Shown here piece after piece: positions 1 to 9,832 of a stretch of DNA of 64,000 nt. The notes beneath the pieces were generated by a model. The model searched no databases, was not told where the DNA came from, and worked only from the letters and a program-made list of their open reading frames with translations. The stretch is from Selaginella moellendorffii (taxonomy: Eukaryota; Streptophyta; Lycopodiopsida; Selaginellales; Selaginellaceae). Each line of letters starts with the position of its first letter. The stretch's first letter is position 1. The stretch is from contig NW_003314390.1 of assembly GCF_000143415.4 (NCBI RefSeq), forward strand, positions 210,973-274,972, written 5' to 3'. The translations under genes and the position numbers were made by a program.

Positions 1-740
1 TGAGTTGGAATAACAATGGAACAATGTTGGAATAATACAAGCACATAACAACAAATAAACAAGCAATTTCCAAGTTTTGTAGAATTGTTATAAATGTTAC
101 ATTCATTAAACAAGGTCAAAATTTATAACAAAACTACAATATTAAAACATTATAACCTCTACACATTAGATTTGCAACATTGCGGTCTCTTATGTTAATG
201 AGGGCTAGGTATGTTATATTTATCTTACTTTTTTCTCCGTTCTTTCCTTCTTGGATTTTTGTATATCAACCTTGGGCTAGATCACACAATAAGAGAGACT
301 TGCTAGATCTTCTTAGTGCACTCTTGGACCTTAACACCACGGATCTGGACAAGGAATAACATAAACTTTGATGAATGACCTTAGAATTCATTTTGCTCCA
401 TTTGCTCCATAGTGATTCTATTGATGAGTACATTATAAAGAGATAAACTATTGTAGAACTTATTATTCTTCTATAACTCACAGCAAGGCATATGGATAAA
501 AGAAGACTTTGAAAAGGCTATTGAAGAAATCAAATGACATAGAATGAGTGAAAGGGCTATATATAAAAACAATACAACATTATAAGGTTATCACTGTCAA
601 TTTGAAGAGCAGATGTTTGCAAAAACATAACAAAAAAGACCAAAAATTGTGTTCATATTTGAAAAAGAAGAATTCCTATAGAAATTACTTGAATTTTCCT
701 TTAGAAGTTACTTAAAACTCATCAAGAAATCAAATATCCT
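1..740. other. AT-rich intergenic DNA
   Basis: Low-GC sequence with no open frame that looks like a protein and no terminal repeats I can pair. Probably old repeat debris. Confidence 0.5.
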
Positions 741-1097
741 ATGAAGAAGGCAGATGCATGGAAGTAATAATTTTCTTTGCCTCTTGCAAATAAATAAATT
801 TGTTTTTATATGAAACTACTAAAAGATCATGTAAAAAGGACTATTAAAGCACCACCTAAAGATCATATTCAAACTATAAATATTGGAAGTGAGTTATGCA
901 AAGTTCATGAGCAAGTTTGTTGTAGATACATTCTACAAGAATATTATGAAGAATGCAAATGCATGGAAGTAATAGTTTTTTTTTGCCTTTTGCAAATAAA
1001 TAAATTTGTTTTTATATTAAACTACTAAAAGATCATGTAAAAAGGATTGTTAAAGTACTACCTAAAGATAAAGTTCATGAGCAAGTTTGTTGTGGAT
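741..1097. repeat. Imperfect tandem duplication, offset 205 bp
   Basis: The stretch beginning atgaagaaggcagatgcatgg at 741 recurs at 946 (atgaagaatgcaaatgcatgg). Both copies run through the same aataaataaatttg and actactaaaagatcatg blocks and end at aaagttcatgagcaagtttg (900 and 1069). The second copy lacks about 36 bp in its distal half. No coding capacity is evident. Confidence 0.8.
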
Positions 1098-1557
1098 TGG
1101 GAGTATACACATATAAACAACCAAAGAAAACAATTTAAAATAATTCATAAGGGTTTAAATTTAGAGGGAAAAAGCTCATAAAAAAAAATGCACCCTTTTT
1201 TTTAATCAATTAAGAATTTTGGGATATTAAGGGCAAAAAGTCCAAATTCAATAGTTTACAATACACTAAATCCTCCTATGGCAAATGTTAGCTTTACAAT
1301 GTTCAAAAATAGTCTATACAATCAATTTATTCCACACTCAGTGAACTAATATGTAAACAAAGCCAAATAAAGTTCTATACTATTTTGACATACCAATAGT
1401 CTAACACAAAGGATATAATTCCCATGAAACTTAGTACTATATACTAAAATGGCATAAAGCTTAGTTTTATATACTAAAAGTTTGTTATCTACACGCTAGA
1501 GATGGTTAAAAAAGAAATGCACTCTTTTCTTCATAAAAGTAAGTAATCAATTGAAGT
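1098..1557. other. AT-rich spacer, nothing recognised
   Basis: No gene, terminal repeat or RNA similarity seen before the rDNA relic that starts at about 1558. Confidence 0.4.
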
Positions 1558-1858
1558 CAGCTGAAAGGCTTGGATAATCTTTTGAAATTTCATTGTGATG
1601 GGAATAGATAATTGCAATTATTGATTTTCAATGAGGAATTCCTAGTAAGCACAAGTCATCAGCTCGTGCTGACTACATCCCTACCTTTTGTACACACTGC
1701 TTGTCGTTTCTATCAATTGAATGATCTGGTGAAGTGTTCAAATTGTAACAATGTTAACAATTTACCGCTGGCAATGCTATGAGAAGTTTATTAAACCTTA
1801 TCAAGGAAGGAGAAAGCATAACAAAGTTTCCATAGGTAAACCTACAAAAAGATCATTA
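1558..1858 (+). pseudogene. 18S rRNA relic, 3'-terminal about 300 nt
   Basis: The sequence follows the conserved 3' end of plant 18S rRNA. Recognisable blocks include aatttcattgtgatggg, gaggaattcctagtaag, gtcatcagctcgtg, tttgtacacac, and the 3' terminus gaaggagaa...gtaacaa...ggatcatt (read here with gcataacaaag and agatcatta). Most differences from the usual 18S sequence are C-to-T or G-to-A (for example cttgtcgtttctat where cccgtcgctcctac is normal). It is a decayed dispersed copy, not a working rRNA gene. Order and strand are continuous with the 5.8S and 25S relics downstream. Confidence 0.88.
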
Positions 1859-2176
1859 ACACACATCTATAAATTGTAAACCACGAACATTATATTGTCC
1901 CCCAAGGGGCCATGCTCGAAGGCATGGCTAGCCAGGACATTCAATTTGGCTGCATACACTTGTGTAAGTGACTTTAGGCTTAAGTAATATTAGGTTGGAA
2001 AACCATATTGGAAGTTTAGATCAAGGAGTTTGCAATTTATGCATGCGTGCCTCTTCCTTCCACTTATGTTATCATCCCTTAGCTATTAACTAGGGATGTG
2101 GCACACTTGGAGGCCATGTGATTGTTATCAACTAGTTGTTTCTTGTGGTCTTGTCAGGCCAAAAAAACAAAATATT
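1859..2176 (+). other. ITS1 relic between 18S and 5.8S pseudo-rRNA
   Basis: This interval sits between the 18S 3' terminus and the 5.8S start, so it corresponds to ITS1 by position. It is not conserved enough to identify by sequence alone. Confidence 0.7.
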
Positions 2177-2328
2177 ACTCTCAACAATAAATATCTTGGC
2201 TCTCACAATAATGAAAAACACAGTGAAATGCAATATATGATATAAATTGCAGAATTCAGTGAATCATCAAAGTTTTGAATGCAACTTGTGCTTGAGGTTA
2301 TCCCGAGGGCATGCTTACTTGAGCGTCT
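2177..2328 (+). pseudogene. 5.8S rRNA relic
   Basis: Follows plant 5.8S across its length: actctcaacaa...tatcttggctctc, gtgaaatgc, gtgaattgcagaat (here ataaattgcagaat), tgaatcatc, tttgaa(c/t)gcaa, and the gagggcatg...gcgtc end. The copy is full length but carries many C-to-T and G-to-A differences, including in residues invariant in plants, so it should be non-functional. Confidence 0.88.
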
Positions 2329-2490
2329 ACAACCATTTGCTACCTCATGCGTACTTTATGAGTGTGGGGCGAATGTGGCCATCTGTGGACTTGTGTTCTG
2401 GTTGGCTTGATTGCATATGGATGGCGTGGCCCTGATTTATCCGTATGGCATCAATGGCACACACCCCAACTAATGGCAAATTGCTCATGT
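2329..2490 (+). other. ITS2 relic
   Basis: Positional ITS2 between the 5.8S and 25S relics. Contains atgagtgtggggcgaatgtggcc-type GC-richer sequence, but no independent identification is possible. Confidence 0.65.
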
Positions 2491-2698
2491 GCACAATCTC
2501 AAGTCAAATAAACATATCACTAAACGAAGGAAAAGAAACTAACAAGGATTTCCTTAGTAGTGGTGTGTGAAATGGAAAGAGCCCAACTTGGAAATCAGGG
2601 TGTCTCTACACCTCAAATTGTACTCTAGAGAAGGGTCCTCTGCAGCAGATTGGGTTTAAGTCCCTTGGAATGGGACACTAGAGAGGGTGAGAGCCCCC
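2491..2698 (+). pseudogene. 25S rRNA relic, 5'-terminal about 210 nt
   Basis: Matches the 5' end of plant 25S rRNA in order: aatctcaagtcaa, aacatatcactaa, gaggaaaagaaac (here cgaaggaaaagaaact), acaaggatt, ttagta, aagagccca, caaattgta, ggagaa-type block, tcccttggaa, and gagagggtgagagcccc at 2681-2697. Similarity stops abruptly after this, so the relic is truncated inside 25S. Substitutions are again mainly C-to-T and G-to-A. Confidence 0.88.
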
Positions 2699-2980
2699 TT
2701 TAGCCTAAGAAACTGCTCTATCTTGCCATTGCTATCCAAATGAGATCCAGCAGCACGCACAAGGAGAACATGCTTTTCCTGTGTGTGCCTTTAGGCTTGA
2801 GCTTAAGATCCTGGTTGTTGTGAGTGAAACCGACAAAAAATTCCCAGCTCCTTTGCATGTTTCTGGTTTGCTGAGATATATTGCCAAAGATCAGCTGGGC
2901 TACTTGGTCCACCACCACCTCGCAATGCTGGGTGCCTAACATTTAATTAAAAAACCACAAAGAAATTGGCTACAGTGATT

Positions 2981-3268
2981 ATGCTTTATTTCGTTAAAGT
3001 GGGACTTATTCAGTAAAGTGGGACATTAATTAGCATGTGTCCACATGCCATTTCCTAGTACTTAATTAATATTTATTAATATTTCTATCAGTTTTTTAAT
3101 TTATTTTTTTATATTTCACAATATTATAACACAAAATCATATTAAAAGTTTTTAATTTATAAATTATAAAGTTAAAATTTCAATTTTTTATTGTTGTTAT
3201 AAAAATGGCATGTGGCCACACACCATAAGTGGGATAATGAAAAGTCCCACTTTAACGAAATAAAGCAT
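2981..3268. mobile_element. MITE-like element with 27-bp terminal inverted repeats
   Basis: Positions 2981-3007 and 3242-3268 are perfect inverted repeats of 27 bp (atgctttatttcgttaaagt... ). Further inward similarity continues with tgtccacatgccattt (about 3038) against aaaatggcatgtggccaca (about 3202). The 230-bp interior is very AT-rich and non-coding. The tetranucleotide gatt abuts both ends (2977-2980 and 3269-3272), so it may be the target duplication or part of the terminus. Family not assigned. Confidence 0.85.
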
Positions 3269-3503
3269 GATTAAACCTTACAGACACCCAGCCAACACCC
3301 CAAGTGGTAGAAGCCAACGAGCATGAGTTTCATCTCTTCATCTTATGTAGGATAACCCTCTGCCACGTGAGTGAGTGATGAAGCATCTCTCTAGCAAACG
3401 CTTATAATGTATATTCATTTCACAGTCAACAGGTTGAAAGCTGACGCCATTATCAACATAGGCCAGGTTCCAAGCAACAAGATCATGCCTCCCTCGCCAC
3501 ATA

Positions 3504-3552
3504 GGGCGCGGACCATACTTGAGCTCACGAGTTGAAGAGTTGAGCTCAATTT
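3504..3552 (+). repeat. Left terminal inverted repeat of the composite transposon
   Basis: Begins gggcgcggaccat immediately after the cgccacata repeat and ends in gagttgagctcaattt. Relative to the right terminus it has an extra stretch containing a second gagctc copy (3521-3526). The match to the other end is therefore partial and gapped. Confidence 0.65.
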
Positions 3553-4032
3553 TTAATTGTAATTTAGTACAAACATTATAAATTTTAAAATTTTAAGGTT
3601 ATGGTGAACCTAGTAATTTAATAACTCTCTATATATTATATAGATAAAAATGTTCTAAAGAACACTTTTTGTTCTAATAATTTAAATATTTACTACATGC
3701 AATGATAGGGACATTTGTTAGAACATAAAATAAAATGTTTGCAAAAGGAGTATTCTTGTCACTTCTTTAAATTTGTACTCTATACTTTCTGGCTAGTAAA
3801 TGTTAGGTTTGTCAGAATTAAAAAATTATTAAATTTGAAATAAGATTCTATGTAAAGCCATATAACCGTTTGAAAGGAAAAAACATAACCGTTAATGTAA
3901 GCTTATTGCATATAAAAGAAAGACTTGGTTCTTTGTAGAATACATTCTTGAGGGGTTTGTCGTAGCATACTGTCTAGAATTTATAGATCTTCATTCACAC
4001 TCTCATTCGAAAAAAGAGAAATACACCTACAA

Positions 4033-4485
4033 ATGTCTATGGGTTCTAGTGCTGGTAATTTTAACTCTCACAATCTTTCTTCCCAGGGTTCAAGGGCTAG
4101 GAGATGCAATAACTATCCCACTTCACAGCATAACCAAATCACACAAGAGAATGAAAGAGAGGATAGTGAGGATAGTGATCATGAGTTGGAGATAAATGCA
4201 ATGACAGAGGGTGCAACAAATTGGGTGAAAAGGAATGCCCTTTTACTTGTTTTAGAAAAGTGCAATTCTGCCACTTTCAAGAAGTGCCTCATATGTTTTC
4301 TAGCGTTTGGTGGAAACAATGGCAATGATCAGTATGATGGTATATATGCTCTTGCAACACATTGCAACATCACGCACCCGAAAGATTATCATGAAATCTT
4401 TTTTGAGATGGTAAAGACAGAAATGGAGACACACGAGTACTATGGGCAGTATTGTGAGAAGAACACTCGAAAGCATATAAAATGA
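4033..4485 (+). CDS. Transposon ORF1, zinc-finger-like protein of 150 aa
   Basis: Intact 150-codon frame starting at an ATG preceded by a purine-rich leader; a possible TATA-like tataaaag lies near 3912. The N-terminus is rich in Ser/Asn, residues about 41-52 form an acidic run (EREDSEDSDHELE), and the C-terminal half holds C-x2-C followed 21 residues later by His-Cys (CLIC...ATHC), which could bind one zinc ion. It converges on the 3' end of the transposase gene (stop near 4577). The ORF near the opposite end of the element (13396-13977, minus) has a similar C-x2-C...HC arrangement. I do not recognise a named family; DNA binding is an inference from the motif and from position. Confidence 0.6.
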   Translation: MSMGSSAGNFNSHNLSSQGSRARRCNNYPTSQHNQITQENEREDSEDSDHELEINAMTEGATNWVKRNALLLVLEKCNSATFKKCLICFLAFGGNNGNDQYDGIYALATHCNITHPKDYHEIFFEMVKTEMETHEYYGQYCEKNTRKHIK

Positions 4486-4576
4486 AAAGTGAAATGAAAA
4501 GGCACATTTTTATTAATTATATAAAGTATAATAAGTTTTATTGATAGAGAATAAACATCGATAGTGTTGGAGAAAT

Positions 4577-7500
4577 CTAATTAGCTCCAAAAGTTTTCTG
4601 CAACTCAGCAATAGTAAGGCTTGCTTGGTGTATATGAATATCCACTTTAGGATCCTAGTGCAAGATGTTGATGAAGATGTAGTACATATACTTGCAAGGA
4701 GTATATGCCTTCCCATGTTCCTCACGCTTCGTAAAGTCTGGACATGTGCAAGAAGGAAAGTCGTGAATGGCAATTGTGTACTCTCCACCTTCTGTTTTGA
4801 CTGTGTACTCCTTTGCAAGCGCAGTGATGTACTTCGTGGAGAGAATCTCACACTCAAGTGTTTGAGCCAAGTTTATTTTACCTTGCTTTTGCTTGGAGAC
4901 GGTACCAATAAATTTAACTGCCTTACCTTTTCGTGCTGGCCTCCTGTGCATCTCTGTAGGAATAGTCCTGCTCCTGTCACTCATGTCTCCAACTCTCCTC
5001 TCAAGATTAAAACCAGATTTCTCAAGGTTTTCAATCTCATCCGAGGTGAGTGCGACCCCATTAGCAACCGGCCATTCTTTAGGTATTGCATCAGGTTTAG
5101 TCACTATAGTGTCTTCAAGCCGCTTCGTATGGTTGGCATCGGTGGTGCAACAATATAGCCAGCACCATCTTGAAAATCCTGCTTGCTTTCGTTCCCCATA
5201 GAAACATGGGGCTGGAACAGAAGCAGACTTTTCACCACGAATCCAGGCCCAACACTTGCCCCTCGGAAGCATCCCCACACACCTTACATTCGATTTTGTT
5301 GGCATGCGTCGGATTGCCCATTGCTTTGGCTCCACGCTATGGTAAGCAATTTCAACCTGTTGCGATGCACTCTCTTCATCAGCCACTTGAGGTGGCTCGG
5401 TCCGAGAGCGGTGTCTTGGAGTAGAATGGTACTCAACATCAGGCCTGTGAGAGCTTTTTGCTCCAAGGTCCATACCAACATTTTCCCCAGCAAAGGAAAA
5501 ACGACACTTTGAGCGGACAGTCTTCATATCACCAATAGAAGCTCGGGGAGTGTACTCCATAGATGTGCCACGGACCACTTCCTCAACTACAGTTGCCACT
5601 GTTCGGGCGGGTGGAGTTAATTTTCTCTTCATCCTATCATGTAACATCTCAACAGAAGGCACTGTTCCCATGTATCTTCCTTCCTCGAATGCCAATGCTT
5701 TTGAAGATTGCTTTATAGCACGTATCAAATCTGATAGACTGGCTTTGTATAGACTCATCTTCCCTTTCCCTGCCTCAGAGGAACGCCAACTCCAATGCTT
5801 GCTTTTGGAGAGATTCACAGTTGGGGTGTATGCGAGGTCCTCAAGTGGTTGATCCTAATGGAAAAGGCAATATTAAAAGGTAATAAAAGGAGAAGAAAAA
5901 ATATAAACCAACCTGAAAAGAGTGATATCCCCATTGGAACATCCTAACTTCCCACCATCCTAACCATGACTCAAGTTGTGGTAGGCAACTTACGTCTGTA
6001 TGGCCATCTTCACGCCACCACATTTAGATCTCGTTTGCTTTTGCCTCATGCTCTTCTTCAGAAGGTGCAACCTGCCATTGTTTGCACAACTCCTTAAATA
6101 TTGATTGAAACTCTGGCTTGATAAGGTGGCAGTGCTAGTTTAGGCTTTGAGCCCAATGGAACTCACAAGTCCTCTCACGACCTTCCAATGGTTGACCATT
6201 CCCAAAAACTACTCAGATACCATTCCAGTTTGCACCAGCCCCATCTGCCATGAAACCACAAAAGTTTGCAAGCTTACTAGTCCACTTTAGGACAATATCA
6301 GAGAGGGACTTCCAAAATATTTCTTGTGCTGTCTGGTCTTGTACTTTAAACTCTGTTGTCGCAATTGTTAAGTTACAACATAGCCTATGAAAGCATAAAT
6401 ATTATAACAATTTCAATATAATGAGAATAAAAATTACCTTGGATCATACACATGAGCTCCCATGGTTGTCCAACCGGATACACGCTCCATATGGTCAAAA
6501 TGTACCCATGCATTTGCAAGGTCACTGGACCCAAACATGTCCATTCGGGAGACAAGATCTACGCCAGAGGTAAAGCCCATGGTAGACATTTTGAAGACGA
6601 AGGGGCGCTCTTGCTCATTCACAACTTGGTCTGGAAACAAACTTCCGTGGATGAACTAGTATGGACAGATCCATTTCAATTCAAGGATGTTTTTGATTGC
6701 AACTTCCCCTCTCGAGATTCACACATCCAAGATTTTATCCTAAACAATATAATGTAAGAAAAAATTATTATTATAACATATGAAAAATAACGGATGTACC
6801 TCCTTAGGCTAGTAGCAGGTTGTACTCCTCGTAGTAAGTCCCACAAGCTAGCCTCGTTTAGTTGAGTCTTTTGGCAACCTGGATTGAGTAAAGTATTTGC
6901 GATAAAATCCTTGAGGACGGTCTTCTGAACATGCTTCGGAGTTGCAGATGAGTTTCTCATAGTCTCTTCCTATACAACATCTTTGAAACGGTTGAGAGAA
7001 CTCCTTTGTATCCCTTCCTGCATTGGATGCATATGTGTGCCAACATGCACTGCAGCTCTTCCAGCCACTCCATCCCGTGGAAGAAAGTAGTACATCTTGG
7101 CCTCGCAGATAGCACGACATAGAGGAGCATTTTTGCAGAATCGACATTTGAATCCAACAGCAATGGTGTCACAGGCTGGAGGATTGACTGCAGACCCTTC
7201 GAAAAATATAGAGTTTCTAGAGCGGTCTCGATTGCATGCTTCATCCACACAATCTAAATGCCCGCCACAATGAACTATAGACATTGTGCCTTCAAAATGT
7301 TGGAAGTGTGTGGTCTTGATCTTGTACCAATTGTGAACATTCTACTTGGTTTCCATCCCCTTCCGTTTGGAACCTGTGCTGCTGACAAGAGGTGGTAGCT
7401 CGAAGAAAATGTTGCCGTTGTAGGAGGATGGAAGCTCACTCACAAGCCTATACAAAAACAAGTGCACATCGATTGAGAGGTGTGAGAACTGGAAAGCATT

Positions 7501-7917
7501 GCTAACGGCTTTGAATATTGCTGAAGTTGGAGTTGGAGCTGGTGAATTTGGCGCCGACACTAGCATGACATCTCCACTTGAACTAAAAGTGGACGAGAGG
7601 ATAACGACTGACTCTTGCTTCACATTCACTTTCGCTGGAGCGCATTTTGGCATTTTGACTGGAGATCCGAACACTCGAATCTCCTTCGACTTGGAATTTT
7701 GTAAATCCCATTGTTGTCCACCCTCGCCCACACCAGAAAGAAGAAACTCCGAGTATGCAACTATACCGGTGTCGTTGCGGATCACAGCCTCTAAAGAAAT
7801 AGAGCCAAGACCAACATCAAAACGCCGACATAAAAAACTTTCAGAAACAATACTCTGAGAGAATGAAAGAGGTGGGTGATCTCGAAAATGAAGAAGAAAC
7901 CTCTCCATCCTTCTCAA
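4577..7917 (-). pseudogene. Degenerate Mutator-like transposase with SWIM zinc finger
   Basis: Minus-strand gene that can be followed from an ATG at 7917 to a stop at 4577-4579. Order of regions: a low-complexity N-terminus (7917-7345); a Cys-rich segment (about 7290-7080) with CxxC...C and the VHVGTHMHP block; a central region; a catalytic-looking block at about 6260-6110 reading FMADGAGANWN, then ERTCEFHW and a downstream His (second Asp plus the CxxH typical of Mutator-like transposases); and a C-terminal SWIM finger reading CTCPDF...CKY near 4690. Introns are visible at about 6380-6436 and 5870-5920. In-frame stops occur at 7342, 6970, 6719, 6656, 6213, 6135, 6024 and 4655, and at least one frame change lies near 6790. 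The SWIM His is Tyr. The element gene is therefore dead in this copy. It diverges from the ParB-methyltransferase gene across 7.9-9.1 kb. Confidence 0.78.
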
Positions 7918-8700
7918 TAGGTTTTGGAGTTCTCTCTCTTTATGCTACTTGTAAAAATCTATAGTGAAACATAATTGAAATTTAAATAGAGTAATAAGAA
8001 GACAACGTACAAAATGAATTTAAATTCTATAGCAAATTTAACATGTGTAAGTGTGACAGTATTAATATTACTGTCATCTATTATGATGTCTAATGCATGT
8101 ATACACATAGATCCAAGGAAAGATTTTCAGCACGTGAAGTTTGATAGTTAATAATGATACCAGTAATGACATTCTGCTATAACATGTCAAACCAAGAGAT
8201 CCAATCTAACTATCAGCACGTGTGATATGTCAAGTTGTCAAATTTTAAGTGGTAGATGATAATAAATCTTGTCAAATCTTATTCTTCAATGACAAATTTG
8301 ATTCGTAGTACAACTCAAGTTTTATCCATAATTGTGAACACTGCTCAATGACATTTAAAGTACGTGCCTATTGTTTAGGATCTAATACAACACAAAATAA
8401 ATTTCTGGATGAGGATTCATCCATTCATAGATGGATATAGTACAACATATTTTAACGTGCCTTATTTATACTCTTTGAAGTTCTTGTAACGATTCCAAAA
8501 TATGTACAAAATATTGATGAGAATGCATCCTTTCTAGATAATTTGTAAAATATAATATCATATCTCTAATAACAGAAATGTTGATAGGTGCTAGTTATAC
8601 CATCATTAAAATATACAAAATAAAGAAGCATAATTTACATATAATAATAATAATAAGATAAAATAAGATCAAAGATATTGTGATGGTTGAGATTTAGGTT
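7918..8700. other. AT-rich part of the divergent intergenic region
   Basis: Non-coding sequence between the transposase start and the GC-richer repeat tract. It contains a near-palindrome around 8054-8076 (tgacagtattaatattactgtca) and two cagcacgtg boxes (about 8130 and 8214). Promoter function for the two divergent genes is plausible by position only. Confidence 0.4.
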
Positions 8701-8703
8701 ATT

Positions 8704-9075
8704 CGGAATGAACGGCCAGGATTAGAGATTGGTTAGGGTTAGGGCAGCCGTCAGGATTAGGGTTAGGGTAGCCACCAAGATTAGGTTACTGTTCGCATCG
8801 TGAGTGGAGCGCGCAGGAGATCGAGAGATTGAGCGCGAAGGAGATCGAGGGATTGAGTGCGAAGGAGATCGAGCGATTGAGCGCGTGAGAGATCGAGAGA
8901 TTGAGCGCGTGAGAGATCGAGAGATTGAGCGCGCGAGCGGGAGAGTTTGAGCGCGCGAGCGGGAGAGATTGAGCACGTGAGCGGGAGAGATTGAGCGCGC
9001 GAGTGGGAGAGTTCCAGAGAGATTGAGTGCGCGAGCAGGAGAGATTGAGTGCACGAGCGGGAGAGATTGAGCGCA
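8704..9075 (+). repeat. GA-rich tandem repeat tract with telomere-like motifs
   Basis: Opens with several ggttaggg/attaggg units (about 8728-8790), then about 260 bp of imperfect units of roughly 20-22 bp of the form gagagattgagcgcgcgagcg. On the minus strand this produces a repetitive Ser/Arg/Ala frame, which I read as a by-product rather than a gene. It lies just upstream of the short first exon of the ParB-methyltransferase gene. Confidence 0.75.
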
Positions 9076-9234
9076 CAAGAAATCTAGCACGATCAAGAAA
9101 TCGAGGGAGGAAAGATGCCACTAAGGGTAAGTTTCGATTTGATTGCTTCCACTTCCATTTTTTGAGTCCATTTCTTCCATTCCATTGCTTCCTTTGCTGG
9201 CCGAGGTCGAGCTCGGGCGGTCCACATTGGGCAG

Positions 9235-9334
9235 NNNNNNNNNNNNNNNNNNNNNNNNNNNNNNNNNNNNNNNNNNNNNNNNNNNNNNNNNNNNNNNNNN
9301 NNNNNNNNNNNNNNNNNNNNNNNNNNNNNNNNNN
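9235..9334. other. Assembly gap of 100 N
   Basis: One hundred N bases. True length unknown. The gap abuts a GC-rich fold-back sequence, a common cause of sequencing failure. Confidence 0.99.
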
Positions 9335-9345
9335 GCTCCGGGCGG

Positions 9346-9429
9346 CCACCTCGGGCACTTTGGCTGCCCAGGGGGCCGAGGTTATTCAAATAACCTCGGC
9401 CCCCTGGGCAACCAAAGTGCCCGAGGTGG
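9346..9429. repeat. 41-bp near-perfect fold-back (inverted repeat, 2-nt loop)
   Basis: The arm 9346-9386 (starts ccacctcgggcactttgg, ends gaggttatt) is the reverse complement of 9389-9429 with one mismatch and a 2-nt loop. It is GC-rich and lies inside the first intron of the ParB-methyltransferase gene model. It would form a very stable hairpin in DNA or RNA. Confidence 0.92.
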
Positions 9430-9654
9430 AGTCTAGGCCCACTTGATTTTTTTTTTCTCTTTGACTGTTTGAATTTCTCATTATCTTTATTTAGTTTGAC
9501 TAAAAAAAATTTTTCTCTTGAAGAAAAGGAAAATTGTAACACATAAAAAGGTTGTTGGAGCCAAGAAGACACGAGAAGTTCAATTTGGCACTGACGACGA
9601 CATCACAATAGACATGTCCATTGGCACAACAGAGACACATTTAGTTAGAGATTC

Positions 9655-9832
9655 ACCACCTCCACCACCATCACCTCCACCATCACCACCTCCACCACCG
9701 CCATCGCCACCTCCACCACCTCCATCACCACCTCCACCACCTCCATCGCCACCGCCACCACCACCATTGCCACCACCACTGCCACTATTGCCTCTGCCCC
9801 CGCCACCACCGCCACCACCACCAACGCAAATC
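9655..9832 (+). repeat. Proline-codon low-complexity tract
   Basis: Runs of cca/ccg/cct triplets broken by tca encode an extensin-like Pro/Ser segment in exon 2 of the ParB-methyltransferase gene. The repeat keeps frame throughout, so the tract was translated rather than random. Confidence 0.85.

Noticed and set aside
4625-5512. Several plus-strand frames opposite the SWIM region
   Set aside because: Shadows of the transposase coding strand, which has recognisable transposase and SWIM motifs.
4577-7917. KDZ (Kyakuja-Dileera-Zisupton) superfamily as the transposase class
   Set aside because: Cys-rich and SWIM parts also occur there, with 8-bp duplications, but the 9-bp duplication and the D...CxxH block fit Mutator-like better. 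Kept as an alternative to test.
8722-9358. Minus-strand frames with repeated Ser/Arg/Ala words across the GA-rich tract
   Set aside because: They arise from 20-22-bp tandem DNA repeats and run into the assembly gap; no independent protein feature.
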